From: Serilophus lunatus
Lineage: Eukaryota > Chordata > Aves > Passeriformes > Eurylaimidae
DNA length: 64,000 nt
Direction of reading: 5' to 3'
Assembly: GCA_013399895.1 (NCBI GenBank)
Contig: VXBA01005360.1
Coordinates: 846,453-910,452, forward strand
Part shown: one piece after another, positions 47,279 through 62,200 of the stretch
Numbering within the stretch: the stretch's first letter is position 1
Layout: each line of letters starts with the position of its first letter
Program-made: the position numbers and the translations under genes
The notes under the pieces: generated by a model
What the model saw: only the letters and a program-made list of their open reading frames with translations
The model's database searches: none
What the model was told of the DNA's origin: nothing

Positions 47279-50200
47279 GTACCGCCGCGCCGCTCCCCGC
47301 GGCCGGGAGCCCCCCCTGCCCCCGCGGGAAATGACGCGGTTTCTCTGCCCCGCCGCGGGCGCCGCGCCTCTCTCCGCCCTCCTGTTTCGCGCTGGTGTTG
47401 GCGGTCACTCGGCGGCATTTCCCGAGCGGGGCGTGGCTGCCACGGGAGGCGGAGGGGGGCGGTGGCTCCGTGCGGGACCCTCGCCCTCAGCGCCCCGCCG
47501 CGCTCGGCCCGGAGCGCAGGGCCTGCGAAAGGGCAGGAATGAGACGGGAGCGCCCGGCCGGCCGCCCCCGGCCTCGGTCACCTCATTTCCCAAGGCCCAA
47601 AAGGACATTTCACAACAATCCCGACGTGTAAAAACCCGCTCCTGGGCCCTCGGGGAAGGAGGAGGAGGTTGGGGTTGGAGTGCAAATAAACGTGAGCTGC
47701 ATTCCAGCTGAGTTCCTGAGGAGGAAGGGGATGTGGGTGCTTGGAATCCTCCTCGTGGTGCCGTCCTGGACATCCCGGGGTCTGGGGGTTCGGGCTTCGC
47801 TTCAGCACGAAAAGAGAGGACCTCTGAAAAATAATGCAACTCGGGAATAAAAGTGTTAACCGGGGGATAAGTAATTTCCGTAGAGACTGCATTGAGTCAA
47901 CGTCAGACTCGAGGGGAATCCAAAGGTGACTCTAATGCAGAAGGTATCGGAGGAGTGACTGAGGGATTGGTGCACAGGACTAAGTGCTGTGAGAAGATTA
48001 GACACAGGGAATTAAACGCGACCTTTAGTAAAAGGATCTTGGGACCATTGTGGATATTCCCTGAAAAAGCTTTTGGAGTTTACAAAAAGAACCAGATGAT
48101 GTTTGAAATTGTTACAACACGGTTGAGAACAGAGCAGAAAACATCACTATGTGTTAACTAGTAACTGTGGCGTATCCACAAATTGTCACAAAAATAGTAA
48201 CTTTTGGAAAAAAAAAACAGAAAGTAGCAGCTGAATAATACAATGTAAGGTATTGTCTCTGTTTGGAAACTGACTGAACGTATTGACATTCTTCAGTTTG
48301 GAATCAAAATACCCGAATAGTTCTGAAGGGGATTGGTAGGATCATTTTGGTCTGAGTTAATGTGATTTGTGACTTATTTAAAATATGTCATGAAAGAACT
48401 CTCAGAGACCATGCAAACTTTCTAAATCTTGTGAAATCTAAGCAGTTATTTATTTTTTTCCTCATTTGGGAAATAGGAATGTGTTGTTGTTATACATTTA
48501 TGTAAGATATTTTTGCTACTCAATAATGCAGAAGAAAAGAAGAATTACTTGTCAAAACCAACATGTACTTCTGTGTTGAGAGTTATGCAAATAAAATGTA
48601 AAATCCAGAAATTTTTTTCAATTCCTTTGCTTTCTCTAATTAAATTCAGTTTAGGTTGTCTAATAGTCATCTTATTTAGCTTGTTTTATGGTAATTTATT
48701 TAATTTCTTTGAAACTCTTAGGGCCAAGCTGTGAAAGTATCCTGTGGTCAGCAACCAATATATTTGAGCTGGATGGAAATCAGGCATCGGGGTCACCAGG
48801 GTGAAAATATTGCAGAGATTAACAGACAGTTAGCAGAGAAACTTGGCATCACAGATGGAGAACAGGTTTGAAATGCAATCTTTTTTTTTCTCACTTAAAT
48901 TAAAAATATATTCCAAGATACCTGAAAAGGTAATACGTGATGAGTTAGCAATGACCTTCTTGTTTCATGTGTTTAGGCAGTTCCTTCACTTATATCTGCT
49001 CATGAGAAAAGTGAACTGTCATGAAATGTCTCAAAGGTGAAAAGATTTGCTCATTAAATCATTAACAATTGCCTAAACAGTGTTAGGATGGGCTTGTGGG
49101 CAGTTCTGGGAAGGGCTGAACCAACTGTCTTCAGCACCATTAATTTTAGGAAAATACACTTTTATGCGACTGAGACTGGGAGTATTTTGCTTGAAATTCC
49201 TGTTGGTTTAAAGCAACTGTTGACTTACTGTGTATTTCTTTTTATTTAGCTTACTTGGGGTTGAAATTTTCATCCTTTTCCCTCCCCTTCATCATACGTC
49301 CCCGTGTGTCCTCTTTCTTTGAACATGTCTTTAAATTCCCCTCTTACTCTTGGACACTCAAACTTCTATGAAATGACTCTGGCAATTAGTAGATGTCAAA
49401 AGGAAAACAATTGACAAAGGAAACCTAAGAAAACCTCACCCAAGTGTTGCCTGGAAATAATCATCTGTTCAATCAAACGAATACATGAATAATTATGTAG
49501 TTTGGCCATTGATTTGGATTCAGGAATTGCATGTTTGCTGTGTTTCATAATAATATGACCTTCCATTTTCCATATTGGGGAAAAGATATTCCTCTCAATC
49601 TTCAAACTGAGGACCTAGAGGAATTTAAAATCGAGTGCTACTTTTTTAAAAGGTGATCTGATATAATCCTCAAGAGTACAGGTAATTAATTTTATCTCAA
49701 GAAAAAAATTAATGAAGTTTGTTTAAAAATTAAGGACATGATGTTATTTGAAAATTTTTACTTTTTATCAAATGAAACCTTTGGTAAAAGCTGACTTTTG
49801 AAATACTTGTTTAATGTGCTGTGAAAAACCACAATAGCTTTTATCATTCCTCCTGATACACAGGACATCAAAACTGTTCTGTGGAAGTGGGGCAACTTCC
49901 TATGAAACCATTCACGCAGGAGCTGCGCTTGCTTTTGTCTTGTACTTTTTCCTCATTTTTTATCTGCTGTTACCTTGGCTAAATTTATGCACATCTCCAT
50001 GGATTTTTAAGCTTTCTAAAGTCCTGGTCGTTTAAAAATAAAGATTAACAGCAATGAATGACAATTATATGATCAAGGTGTATTAAAACCTGGTTGCTTA
50101 TCAGCTGATTGAGCTCTTTCTAATTTGCCGTTCGTGGTTTGTTGAAGTCCCCGAGAGTGGGCAGTGCAATCCATTTCCAATCCTTTGAGCATTAATCTGC

Positions 50201-53200
50201 TTATGGATTACCTGGTGTCATTAAGATGGTGTGTGTTCCAAGCAGTGAAAACATACAGTGAAGGAGATGTCATTTTTCTAGATGAAATAGAGATTGAGCT
50301 TTTTTTATGTTCAAAAATTAAATATTTTGATGTTTCTTTTTTCAGGTATTTCTTGAACCCTGCTCCCACATCTCCTCCTGTCAGCAAGTAGAAGTGGAAC
50401 CACTCACAGCAGATGATTGGGAAATTCTGGTAATAGAACCCTTTCCACTGTTCATGTCCTTGTCTTACAGGTGACAGATTCTGACACGGGCAGTGTTTTG
50501 CACAATGCCCTGTTCTTTTTAGACCCTAAGAAAATCCTAAAGATAGTGAGGTCTAGTTATATTTTATATTTCAAGTGGTACGTTAGGAAGATATACAGCT
50601 TTTATCTTCCAAGAAATGTTAAAAATGTGTTTAATTTATGATGATACCACATTTCCCACAGGAGCTACATGCTTCCTCTCTTGAAAATCACCTTCTTGAC
50701 CAGATTCGAGTGGTGTTTCCAGGGGCCATCTTTCCTGTCTGGGTGGAGCAGCACACTCACGTTTACATCAGAATTGGTAAGCAGTGGTGGAGGCTCTCAC
50801 TGCACCTCCAAGAAGATGTTTTGCCAGAGGGGATTCTTTCACTGGCATGTTTTGTTCCCACTTAGGTGCACTTATGCCTGCAGCCCCATATGGGAGATTA
50901 GAGCCATGCACGGAGCTTCTGGTATGTCCCAAAACACACGGACCGGAGGAGAATATCACCAGCACGCCCTCCACGGAACGTGACATCCTGCTCAAAGATT
51001 TTGTGAAAAATAACATGGAGCAAGACGAAACAGTAAAGGATCCTTTTGCCAAACTGCCTTACTTAAAGCCTGGAGCCCTTGAACAGAGTAAGGCGGATGC
51101 AAACGTGACGTTTGGCTCAAAAGTTCTCCCTAATATATGGAATTTCATAGGGAACATTTTCTCTCATACGTCTGAGCAGAAACAAAAGACTTTGTATGAT
51201 AAAGATGAAACGAGCACCTTCAAGGACAAGCTGCTGAACTTAATTCACATGGATTCCATTTTTAGAGTGTGTCAGTCCCAGCCTCCCAGCGTACAGAACA
51301 CATCTGCCACCCATCCATTTCTGAAATGCAATGCTATTCATGTTTTTCCATGGAATTTAGAATTTATTGATTTGGACCCAAATCCTGTTGTATCTTATGG
51401 GAAAATTAATGAGCTGCTTTCCCCAAGACAGCGTCATCAAGAAGCAAAGCAAAATCTGCCACTTGAAAAGCAGAAGCATTTGAGTAGCACACAAGACATA
51501 AGTCATTCTAATTCTTGTAGCAGTCAAGCATCCAGTGAGGGTGTTGTTCAAATCGTTTGGAATGGATTTGAAGACCTAAAGAGTGTCATAGAGTGTGGCC
51601 ATGGCAGGGAAGCCCTGCATGTTGGAAGAGTTTGGGTCAGTTTGAGCACACTGTCTGTCTTGTGGGTTTTTTATTTGATAATATTTTCTATTGGATATTT
51701 GTGGAACTGGCAACTTAACGTGAGGTTTGGAATATAGACATTGTGTTAAGCTCTCAAGTAGGGTATGCTAGAATCAAGTACTGTTTACCAGAGCTGTGCT
51801 CTGCAGTCATTCTGGGCTTCATTACTTGCCCTCGTACCCCAAGATGCACAGTATACTCTGGGTTTCTGCACCCTTGGCATTTTCTCACCAAAGGAGGAAA
51901 ATGCTTCAGCATTTCTAGAGGGAATGCATGCTTGCTTCAAAATCTGTATTTAGCTCTTGTTGTATTCAATGGAAAGTATCTCCTTAAGTACATTCAGTAC
52001 TGCACAGTGAGGCTCTTTTCATCAGTTAACACTTTGAAATGTGCTTTGCACTCTGGCGGTCATCAAACTGTTAAGTAATGGGATCACATATCCGAGTGCT
52101 GTGTGATCTTTGCGAATCCTTTTATGTACTCTTCAAAATACATCCTAAAAATTAATATAAAGTGACTAACTTTTGTACAGTTTAAACTGTTTTAGGTTTT
52201 ATATGCCATTTTGCAAGGTGGCACAAGTCCTGGTGTGGAGATACTGATATTTCACTTGTTCTGATAGAACTGCTGCCTGATTATGTTCTGTCTTTCCTGG
52301 AAGCACATGTGAGATTGACAGAAATTAATAAAATATGCTCCAGACCACCATTTTAGTATTTTGGTACAGTACACTTCTCGCCTTTCATTTATTGCTTTGT
52401 TAAGAATGAGAGCAAGAGCCTGCAGTGGTCTTTGCCATGAAATCTTTTGAGAGATGTAACAATTTTCCAAATGCTACCAATCATAAAATCTCTCAGGCTT
52501 AATAAATATTTATCAAGTGTTTTCAATTCGAATGTAAGTTTAAAATAACCTCCTTCTGAATTACTCTGTTTATTTTTAAGAGGGTAGACTGACCAGTATG
52601 ATTTAGAGAGACTGGATTTTCTCTGTGCTGCAGGAGTGCTTAGTTCTGGTCTCTGCAGTGGCCCATGTAAAATTAATTTTAATCGACAAATCAAAACAGA
52701 ATTTTTGGTTTTCTCCTATACTAAAAGATTCTTACAAGGTTCTAAGAATTCCTCCTACTTCTTATTTTTCAAGCTTTTGGGTTTTATTTAAAGAAGTTAG
52801 TAGAAGATGAGCTGTAGGATATAAGGTAATTAGAAGTGTGCATGAAAAAATTAAATTTGGATACCACCATCAATTTTATAATTTCCTTTGTAATTCTTTT
52901 GCAGATTACAAAGAGATCTGTGATCAAATATAGAGGTTCTATTATTGATGAAGAAATTTGTTGTATTATGTATGCAATGTTATAACTATTTTACTTTCTA
53001 ATACTTGTGTTTATTTAAAATATTTCAGATTCCAGATGATCTGAGGAAAAAACTACGTATTGAAATACATTCAACAGTCCGAATTAAGTCACTTGAGTCT
53101 GTTCCTAAAATTCCTGTATCTCTTACACTGCAGCCCAGACAGAACTTAGTGAGTTGATATTCTTGGTCACATATTTGTTCATATGTTGGAAAACTGGTAA

Positions 53201-56200
53201 TGTTGCTCTGGTCAGGCTGGGGGAGGGGGGTTATGTTTATTTGTTTTAATTTGTTAGATGGTGTCTATTGTGCATGACATAATTCCAAGGGGATTTCTTT
53301 TTTTGTGTAATTCCTTGCTCTTTTTACTATGTCAGTTTAAGTTAATAGGTTGCCGTGATCTACTTAAACAGGGCTTACCTACAATTTTGTATTTTGATCA
53401 ATGTACTGTAAAATGAAGCCATTAAATTTTGGATTGCACTTGGTAGATATTTCAAATAGTTTAGTGTGCTAACTGTAAAAGTTTTCTATTTAAAAGAATT
53501 GGTGGAGGTCACAGAGGATAGAGGAAAAGAACTTCTAAATTTTGTCTTGTTTCATGAAGCTATTAGAAGAATGCTGTGTAGCACCTTTTAAATCATAGGC
53601 TCTTCTATTGTTCTCCAATTGTGAGAATTTCTGTTGTCTCTCTTATTAAAAAGAATGTTGATGTGAAGGAGAAACGTCATTGGTAGGGAAAAGGTGTATT
53701 TTCTGTTAAATTAGGTCTCAGATGTAAAGAGTCACTGTAAGTACAGCAACAATAATCAACTTTTGCATCAGACCCTCATTTGAAGTAGATTAATGTGGGT
53801 TCAAACCTAGCAATTTTTAAGTGAATACACTTAAGTCTATAAAAATAAACACAAAAAAGGATCATAAACAGTAAGTGTTCATGTTGTGTCTTCTGGGAGA
53901 AGACATGCTTATGTTCTTCAAACATTGCAAAGCCCAGTAGAAAGTCTATTGCAGTGAAGTTACTAAAATTCTTACGTGCTGTTTAGTTTTTTTAATTTCT
54001 TTTAATTTTTCTTTTCCTCATGCTAAAGATTTAATTTTCTAGAGTTAAATCATTGAATCCCTCTGTTTTCCTGTGAGACACATTCTGATCAAGCACCTGT
54101 AACAGTAAAAACAAACTTGGTATCGGTTCTCACAGCCCATCAGATGTAGCTCTGAAATGGTGTATGTCTTCATAAAGTACTATGTGCTTGTTACTGTGTA
54201 ACACTGGCCTGATTATTTCCTGTGTTAGCTGCCCCTCAAAGCTTTAAATACAGCACTTGCCATCATAGCCAGGCTTCTGCAGGTTTGTTCTTTATTTCCA
54301 ATATTCCAATTTGGTTTCTTACCTATGGAAGAATGGTTGAACTGCACTTTTTTTTAATTGGAGATAAGTACTTGATGATCCTTGTGGGTCCCTTCCAACT
54401 CAGAAGATTCTGTGATATTCTGGCAGTAATCTGCTATAATCATAAATAAGTAGTTATACGTGCTTTGTATGTTTTAAATACAGATTTCTTCCTTTCCTGT
54501 CTAATTCAGTTGAAGCTTTTTCAGTTATTGAAAGAAACAGACAAATGCAGAAACAATTATGACAGTAGCTTTCATTTTCCTTTCTGAACATTGCTTCCAG
54601 ATCTTCATTGATTCCCTTTTCTGAATAGGAATTCTGCTTCTATGATTAGGAACTTAGCCAAGAGATAAGTGATCTAGACTCGGTGTTTTTTCCTATTCCA
54701 TTTATCTAGGTGATCTGAGGTAAATCACTTGGTCTCTTTGCCTGCCTGTTGAAGTTTGTTGGTGGTGCCTCTGAATTGGATGAGCCCAGGGTTCTTTATA
54801 TAGGAAAAGGGTGTACAGAGAAGAGAGGGGTATAGCTTGCACCTAAAATAAGTCTCAGGCCAATATTAGTGCATACCTTCAGATCCAGGAGCTGAGCAAT
54901 GCTCTTGGATCTAGCAAGGCAGACAAGTGAGACAAAAATAAAAGCTTTTCCTTGCCCTCACAGGAGTTTTCCAAAGATAAATTCTTTAGAGGTGGTGTAA
55001 GATTCAGCTGTGGGCATAGCAAGGGCTGGACAGTGCTTTCCACAGAGCAGTTGATAGAAATGGTGTTTGCTGGCAAAGTGCTCTTTTCTAAATTAATTAA
55101 ACTCTTATATCTTCTTCCATCTCTCTGCTGCCATAAGAGAAACAGATGTCTCATGGATAGCAAGAGAATATTTTTACTTACTAACACCTGATTTTGTTTT
55201 ATTCATCTATTTCCTTTTTCCTCTTTAGCATAAAGAAATATGTGAAGATGATGTTAAACATGCTTTCAGTTCTTGGCTGCAGGATTCCACTACTGATGAT
55301 TACCCGTGGATCATGACAAGCATGGACTGTATACATCTGTCTGTTAAAGAAGGTAAGGATAGTACTGTCCTGTGCTGTAGCTGTCTTAAGTGTCCACTAT
55401 GGAATTTAGTTAGCTAATATACCATTTAATTTCTATATAAACCATTTAACACCAAAAATAAGCTTGAATTATGCTTTAATAATGATTAATCTTTTCAATT
55501 CTTTAATTTTGGATTATTTCATTGTAATACTCTAATCTGTTTTACCTTGTGGTGAATGAAAACTGAATTTATCTGGAATTTTAATAGTTGTTCCTTGGGT
55601 TTTTACAGGAATGGAGGAGTTTGTCCTTAGTATAGTGCATCCTGTACACGTTGAAGAAAATAAATCTGAGAATATTTTTATACTGAGCCCCAGTTTGCTG
55701 CAAAAGACTAATATACAAGTAAATATCACATAGTATCAGGTATCAAGTAATTTAAATTGTTTTACTTGTTTCAAGTATATTGCATTTTGTTTATGATGTA
55801 TTGTTTCCCATTTAAAATAAATAATGTCAGTCTATTAATTAAATGATATCTCCATTCTTTATGTTATTTTGAAGCTTGAGGCTCTGCTGAGATTCCAGGC
55901 ATGCAGTGCTTGTCACTGAGTTTCATAGTCTATGTCAAACCCTCAGGAAAATCAGTTAGAACAGAGGAAATCCAAGTCTGAACATCCAAATACTTACTTG
56001 TTCTTTCCCTCTGTAATTAAACCACTTCACAGTGTAGCTGACAGGAACAGTACCTGGTTCTGGCAAAGATGAGACATGTTTGTCTGTCAAACCTACCACA
56101 CTCATGCTGCCTTCTCTCTGATACAGTTTCTGTGCCTTCTGTTTCTTTCTTGTTTCCTCTCTCAGGAGAATAAATATCTCAATTTAATATTAATATTATG

Positions 56201-59200
56201 GTTTCGATTAATAATTCTGTTTGAACCACTGCCCTTTACTCCAGGGTTGTGGTTGTAGGAGTGGGATAACAATCTTAATTTTTAAACTCATACAGTGAAA
56301 TTTTAGTGGAGAATTAAGGTGTCTGTTTGGCTGTTTAGAATAGAATTTTTCTGCAAAGTTTAGGATTTCTGCTTAAAAAAAAGTAAAACAAGTTTACTTT
56401 TACTAGTGGTAAAGTACAATAAGGCTTCTACAAATTGGTCTAGTGACTGGTACTAAAATGAGAGAGCAAAATGCATTTCTTAACAGCAGTGTCAGCATCT
56501 CCTACCAGCCCATTCTTACCTGTGAACCTCTGTTAGCTCTGTTTGCCTGCCCAGCTTCCCATAACAGCTCCCTGGTTAATCTCAAATAAAAATTCATGCT
56601 AGGTGTTTTGTCAAGTTGCTTTTCAGCTAGATCAGATTCCTGATGTGTTTCGCTGTTCTGTCTCACGAGTACTCCTGCCAGCACAGGTTACATGTAGGAA
56701 AAGAGATGGTGGGCTGCATAGTCTGGTATAAACAGCACTTGGCCCAGTGTCTAATCATGTCACTCTGAACGTGGGATTGTGTTTTGGTAATAATTGTATC
56801 TATTCCATTTCACCATTGCATCTTTCTTTGAAGCACAATAAGCTTCACCAAAGCATAAATGGAATGTTTTCTTTACACATTTCCAAAAGTGGCTAGACAC
56901 TTCTGTATCCTTCTATAGTTATTTAATCTAAAGTTCTCTTTCCTTTGTTGTAGGTTCTTTTACATCCTCAGACTAGAAAAGCTGATGGTGACAGCCAGCC
57001 ACCTGTGTGTGATACAGACAAGAACCTTCCATACCACAAACTAAATGATTTAGGGTGAGACATTTTCATTGAAAAAAACATGGCAGGGAATGAGAATTAG
57101 AAAAAAAATAAATTGATGGAAATTTGCAGTTTTTGAAAACCAAGCCAGATTTCAACAAAACTATGCATCTTTTGGAGGGTCAGGTTCAGACCTTATCCTA
57201 GTTCATGTAGGTGGTTAATTTTGTCCTTGATTCGTCTTTCTTCAATGAATAGAAAACTTCTTGGGACTAAAGGTACTCACATAATGAAAATTTCATCGTG
57301 TGTGTCAGTAGAATGGGAAGTGTCAGAACTGAGACCACATCAGAACTGAAGAGTTTTAGAAGAAATACTGATAGCTCAGCAGCTTCTGCTGTTGTTTTTA
57401 GTAGTAGGAACAGACTTCTGTGTTTTCTGAGGTTTCCAAAACCAAAATGGATGATAAGTTGCAGTCTGTCTGTCAGTCCTCATCCCACAATAACTTCAAC
57501 CTGTTTACTTGTGTAACTACATTTAAAAATATGTGTGTCAATGAACTGTGGTACCTAAAAGTTTTACCAGAATTGGCAGGAGAGAAGTGCAGAGTGCTGT
57601 GATCCTTAGGATAAGGGAATCTGGGGGTACTGTGTAGCAAACTTGAAGTAGGGGTGGGGCAGAGGAGACATGAGAGGCTTGGAGTGTTGTGATAGTGTGC
57701 TGTCGGTGGTGAGACATTGTCAAAAGCAATTGAGTGCTTTGTTGAAGAGGGTACGTGAGCGGTCTAGTATTGATGGGATGTGGTGGAATAGAGATACTAG
57801 AAACCAAGATTCATCTGTTCACTCCGTTTCTCACAGAACAACACTTTCTGTTCAAAGTCGAAATACAGAACTGGTAGCCTTGCTGTTTGTGGATGTGACA
57901 GGAGCAGTGTTGTGTTGAAAGTCACAAGGATTTACAACCAGTGAAGGATAAGGATGTCTTCAAGTGAACTATGGGTTGTTTTGTTTCTGAAAAGGCTGAG
58001 AAGTTTTCTGACCCAGCCATGTTCCGTGTCTTACTAGTTCATTATGTTCCTGAGTAGATTGTTACTCAGATACTCAAGTAGATGAAGCCCTAAGAGATGG
58101 TTAACTCTTAACTTCTGAGACCTACCTCATGCTAGTGTGGTGTACAATAATAGATAACCTTCCCTTGTGAGCATGTTCTACAATGCCTGTCTGTGTCCCC
58201 TGTGTCACCCCTGCAGAATAAAGGTACTGTCTCTTCAGATTGCTTTGTCTTCAGCTTTTTCTTGAAGAAGTGAAGTACATCACAATCTGTCAGTGTTGTA
58301 ATTTACCTGCAGTGCAGGCCGTTACTGCTTACATGTGTACTGGTGCTGCCCTAGGCCATTTAATGTTCCTTTTTTCCTACAGAGGAGTGGACAGATTAGG
58401 AACCTCTTTATTTGAACATATAAGCCACAGTCTTTTGGGGCGTCCTTTATCTCAAAAGCTGGCTGCTATTGTTGTGGGACTGCGAAATGGAGGCGTGCTT
58501 CTCACAGGAGGAAAGGTACATACTTCACTACTTCCACCTTGGAAACCCTTCCAGATTGTTTTCTGTAGTAACAAAATGGTTTTCATTAGTTTCCTTTGAT
58601 ACCATGCAAATTCCAAAGAATAAAGAATAAGCTGAAGAAAGAGAAGTTAACTGAAAAGAGGTAATTCAGCAAAATTTATGTATACAGATTATATGCCCAC
58701 TTCATCAGTATAGACTGGTCTTGCATGTTTTTGTATTTATCTATAATGTAAGTTTTAAAGATTACTACCAATGACATTTCAATTCATTCACATAATCTAC
58801 TTTGTATTTGTAGTGTAATAAACAATTTTCTTTCTCTGAAATACTAAATGAAAATAAGATATTTTCTCCTGTGTTCTAATATAAGATGGCAGTGGAGTTG
58901 ATACTACTATTTTCCTGTTGACTCTTGCAGTCATCCATTTAATACTGTATTCCACGGAAACTATCAGATGTCTTAACACTGGACTCAGTGGAATCAGAAC
59001 ACTTTGTGTAGTAGATGTATCCACTCTGAATTTTTACTTGTTTCACTCGGGGGCTTTGGTCTCTACCAAGTGGTACAAAGATAGAATGTATATGTATTTT
59101 GGTGAGGACTGAGCCCAGCATGTGTGCAACTTTCCAAGCTTGTTTACTGGTGTATACTGTGACAAAGCCATGGAAACAGAAGGAACTGCTTCTGTCAATT

Positions 59201-62200
59201 TACATTAGCTCACATTTATTTTTGTAGGGAAGTGGAAAGTCAACACTAGCAAAGGCCATCTGCAAAGAAGCTTTTGATAGACTGGATGCTTATGTAGAAG
59301 TAATTGATTGTAAAGCTTTACGAGGTATGATAATTTTTTTTTTTAATCTCAAATGTTGGCTGTATGATAAAGAGTCACAGTTATGAAGTTATTATATTTA
59401 GTCCTAATATTTTTTCTAGTGTTACTGTTGTTTTTGCAAGGATATTTGATGACCCACAATTAATATCTTCAACAATCTCATGAAAATAAAGCCACCATAA
59501 GCTTATGTCACACTTCTATCAGTTTCTGTCCCACATACAGTGGTATGAGCCAAATTCAAACTGTGCTTGCCATGCTTATTTCTAATTGTTACAAAACAGG
59601 AAGAAGCTGCAAGTTGAACTGTGTGGTTTTTCAGCTCTGCTAGCTGAGGCAAGTGTTGACAAGCCATAACTGTTAAAGGATACCTGTATTACTCGGTGAA
59701 AGAATGGCATAGGCACCACAGAAGGATCAAAGGACCGACTGAAGCCTGATCACAATGACATATTTATTAACCTAGTGTATTTGGCAATAGTCATCTAACA
59801 CAATTATAAATGATGAGATGAATCCTTAAGTTTTGTGACTTCAAAATAAGTATTTTGCGCAAAGTTGGAGCAGGTTAAAAAAGGCTTGTTTTTGCTCTTC
59901 ATTTTCTGGCTTTTCTAAATACTCTTGCTGTTACAAGGGCAGGAGATACTCGAGTATTTCCTTACAGAGCCCTTATGTTGTATGTATGTCTTCTTTTTGC
60001 TTAAGTCCCTGTTAAGGCTCTTGCTCCAGAGGAAATGGGAAAGATTGATAAAGAGCTGGATTCTTTGTCCTGGACAATTCTTCCAATTGTAGGACTCTTT
60101 AGTAGCTACTGATACTGCTCTGGTTTGAACTGTCTGGAAATTGGGCCTGTAGGCTTCTAGAGCAGTTAGTGAAAGATGATTCATCTCATTTTAGGACATG
60201 TGGATCCTTCTAGTTCTTTTTTGATAGAAGATGTGGACTCTTTTCTTTACTGATTGTTGACTCTGGTTTAATTTTGGTACCTGGATTTATAGGTGTAAAG
60301 TTAAGCTAGACAAACCAAAACATTTTAGTATTATTTGAGCAAGATGTAGTCTGATTTTTTTTCTGACATGTTCTGTCATTATAATAATATTTTGTTATAG
60401 GAAAAAGATTAGTAAACATAAGGAAAAATGTGGAAGAAGCTTTTTTAGAGGCAGCATGGAGACAACCATCCATTCTTTTGATGGATGATCTTGATCACAT
60501 TGTTGGAGTACCTTCTACACCCGAACATGAGAACAGCCCTGAAACTGTTCAAAGCAATAGACTTGCCTATGGTAATACTGTGCTACCTGTGTCTGGATAC
60601 AAAGATAATGTAACTTAGAGATTCTTGCACCTGAATTGTCCTGTCCTACCTGAACAATTCTGTCTGTATCATCATTGCCTCTGGACCACATGATGTTCAG
60701 GCAGAGATTCACAAATTACGGCCACCAGCTGAATCAAAATAGTCCACTGCAGACAAAGCTCTGACAATTCTGTAATTATTTGTAATTACAGTGATAGATA
60801 AAATTGAGACTTATTAATGTTTAGAACCAACTTCTAGATGAGACCCAACTTCTTTATCACTGTACTTGTTATACTTTCTAGAACATCTATTTTGTTTTAC
60901 AATTTAACAATCCACAGATGTTAAAAATAAGATGATCAATTGTTGTTTGATATCCAGTATACAGTTCCTTTCTATTCCTGAAAATCTAGGCAAAGATAAT
61001 TTGCAAATGAAATTTAAATGATCAAGATTCATAAAGCCATAGCAAAAATATCTCCCATTTCTTAGCTCAATTTGAGGGAGTGAGTGTATTTTTTAGTGAA
61101 TTAATTTTGTAGTTGAGAAAATTCTCTTTCTTTTAAAATGTGCTGTTAAGATACAAGCAGAATTGTTTGGGTTTCTTACTACTTTATTTCAAGGTGTAAT
61201 GCATACAACAGGACTTCAGAGTTTTAAAGATTATTCCTTGAAATCTATCTTGCATCCTTAATTTCTCTTACCTTCTCTTACTTTCACATATAACTTTTTT
61301 CCTAGAGTCCTTATTTTCTAAGCTTAACACGTAGTTTTGTTCTTATAACTTTTCCCTTTTTGTTTGCATGGAGGGAATAATAGCACACACAAAAAATCTA
61401 TGTTTAATGTTCTGTGTTAGACATTACAAAATTAGCTTTTCAAGAGCACTTCTGTATTATTTTATGAATGGAATGTACTGTCCTACAGAAAATTAATATA
61501 CATCTTTTTTTTCCTTATTTAAAAAGCCAACTGTAAACATGGGAATGAAATTACTATATTATAAGCTGTTACATTGTGTGTACCCTAATGCTGCTGTCCA
61601 GTAAAATGTCTGTTCTGAAATACAGAATCTTGTGTTATTTTGCAAGTTATGAAGCAATGTCTTCTGTGTTTAGTTTTGAAAGATCTAATGAAAGAAGTTA
61701 TTTCCATGGGGAGTTTGATTGCATTAATTGCCACAAGTCAGTCTGAACATTCCCTTCATCCTTCCCTGGTTTCGGCGCAAGGAACTCACTTATTCCAGTG
61801 CTTCAAATGTATCCGATCTCCAGATCAGGTAAATTCAAGTAAAATGGTTTAAATGTTGTTTGCCTTTCCATCAGCCTCAAATATGATGCCAGAGCACCTG
61901 CTAAAATACTAGGTTACACCTGAAGATGAGAAAAAAAATCTGGAAATCTTAGAAGTTCTTTCATGGTGCTTAAATACCTCAGAACTTGCGTCTGTCATTA
62001 TAAAGTTCAAAAAAAAAAAAAGTAATCCAGTGAAAACTCCAGTTGTCCCCACCCTTTGATATATTCAGAGGATATTTCAGTTCAACATAAAACAAGTCAT
62101 CTGACACAGGTGAGATAGGCATAAGTCACCATAGTTAGATAAATGAAATTAAACCTAAGTGTGGGTTTTTTTCACAGCTCGAACAAATAAGTATGCCCCT

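Larger units (their letters stand above)
47080..47620. promoter_or_regulatory. Shared GC-rich divergent promoter of RBM48 and PEX1
   Basis: A CpG-rich island between the two head-to-head genes, as in mammals where RBM48 and PEX1 are divergent neighbours. Here the coding ends of both first exons are practically contiguous, leaving no room for two 5' UTRs and two start codons, so the central promoter sequence seems to be missing. Confidence 0.65.

Noticed and set aside
47103..47839. Many GC-rich open frames of 70-200 codons, including an RBM48 reading extended upstream to a Met at 47408
   Set aside because: They are compositional artefacts of the CpG island. The extended N-terminus has no similarity to RBM48 and runs antisense through PEX1 exon 1.
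50784..50865. Met upstream of PEX1 exon 5 giving a 317-codon single open frame
   Set aside because: The frame starts in intron 4 and runs into intron 5. Exon borders are set by AG at 50865 and GT at 51636 and by homology.
57538..57918. Overlapping open frames on both strands in PEX1 intron 9
   Set aside because: No recognisable domain, and splice-bounded by PEX1 exons. Treated as intron.
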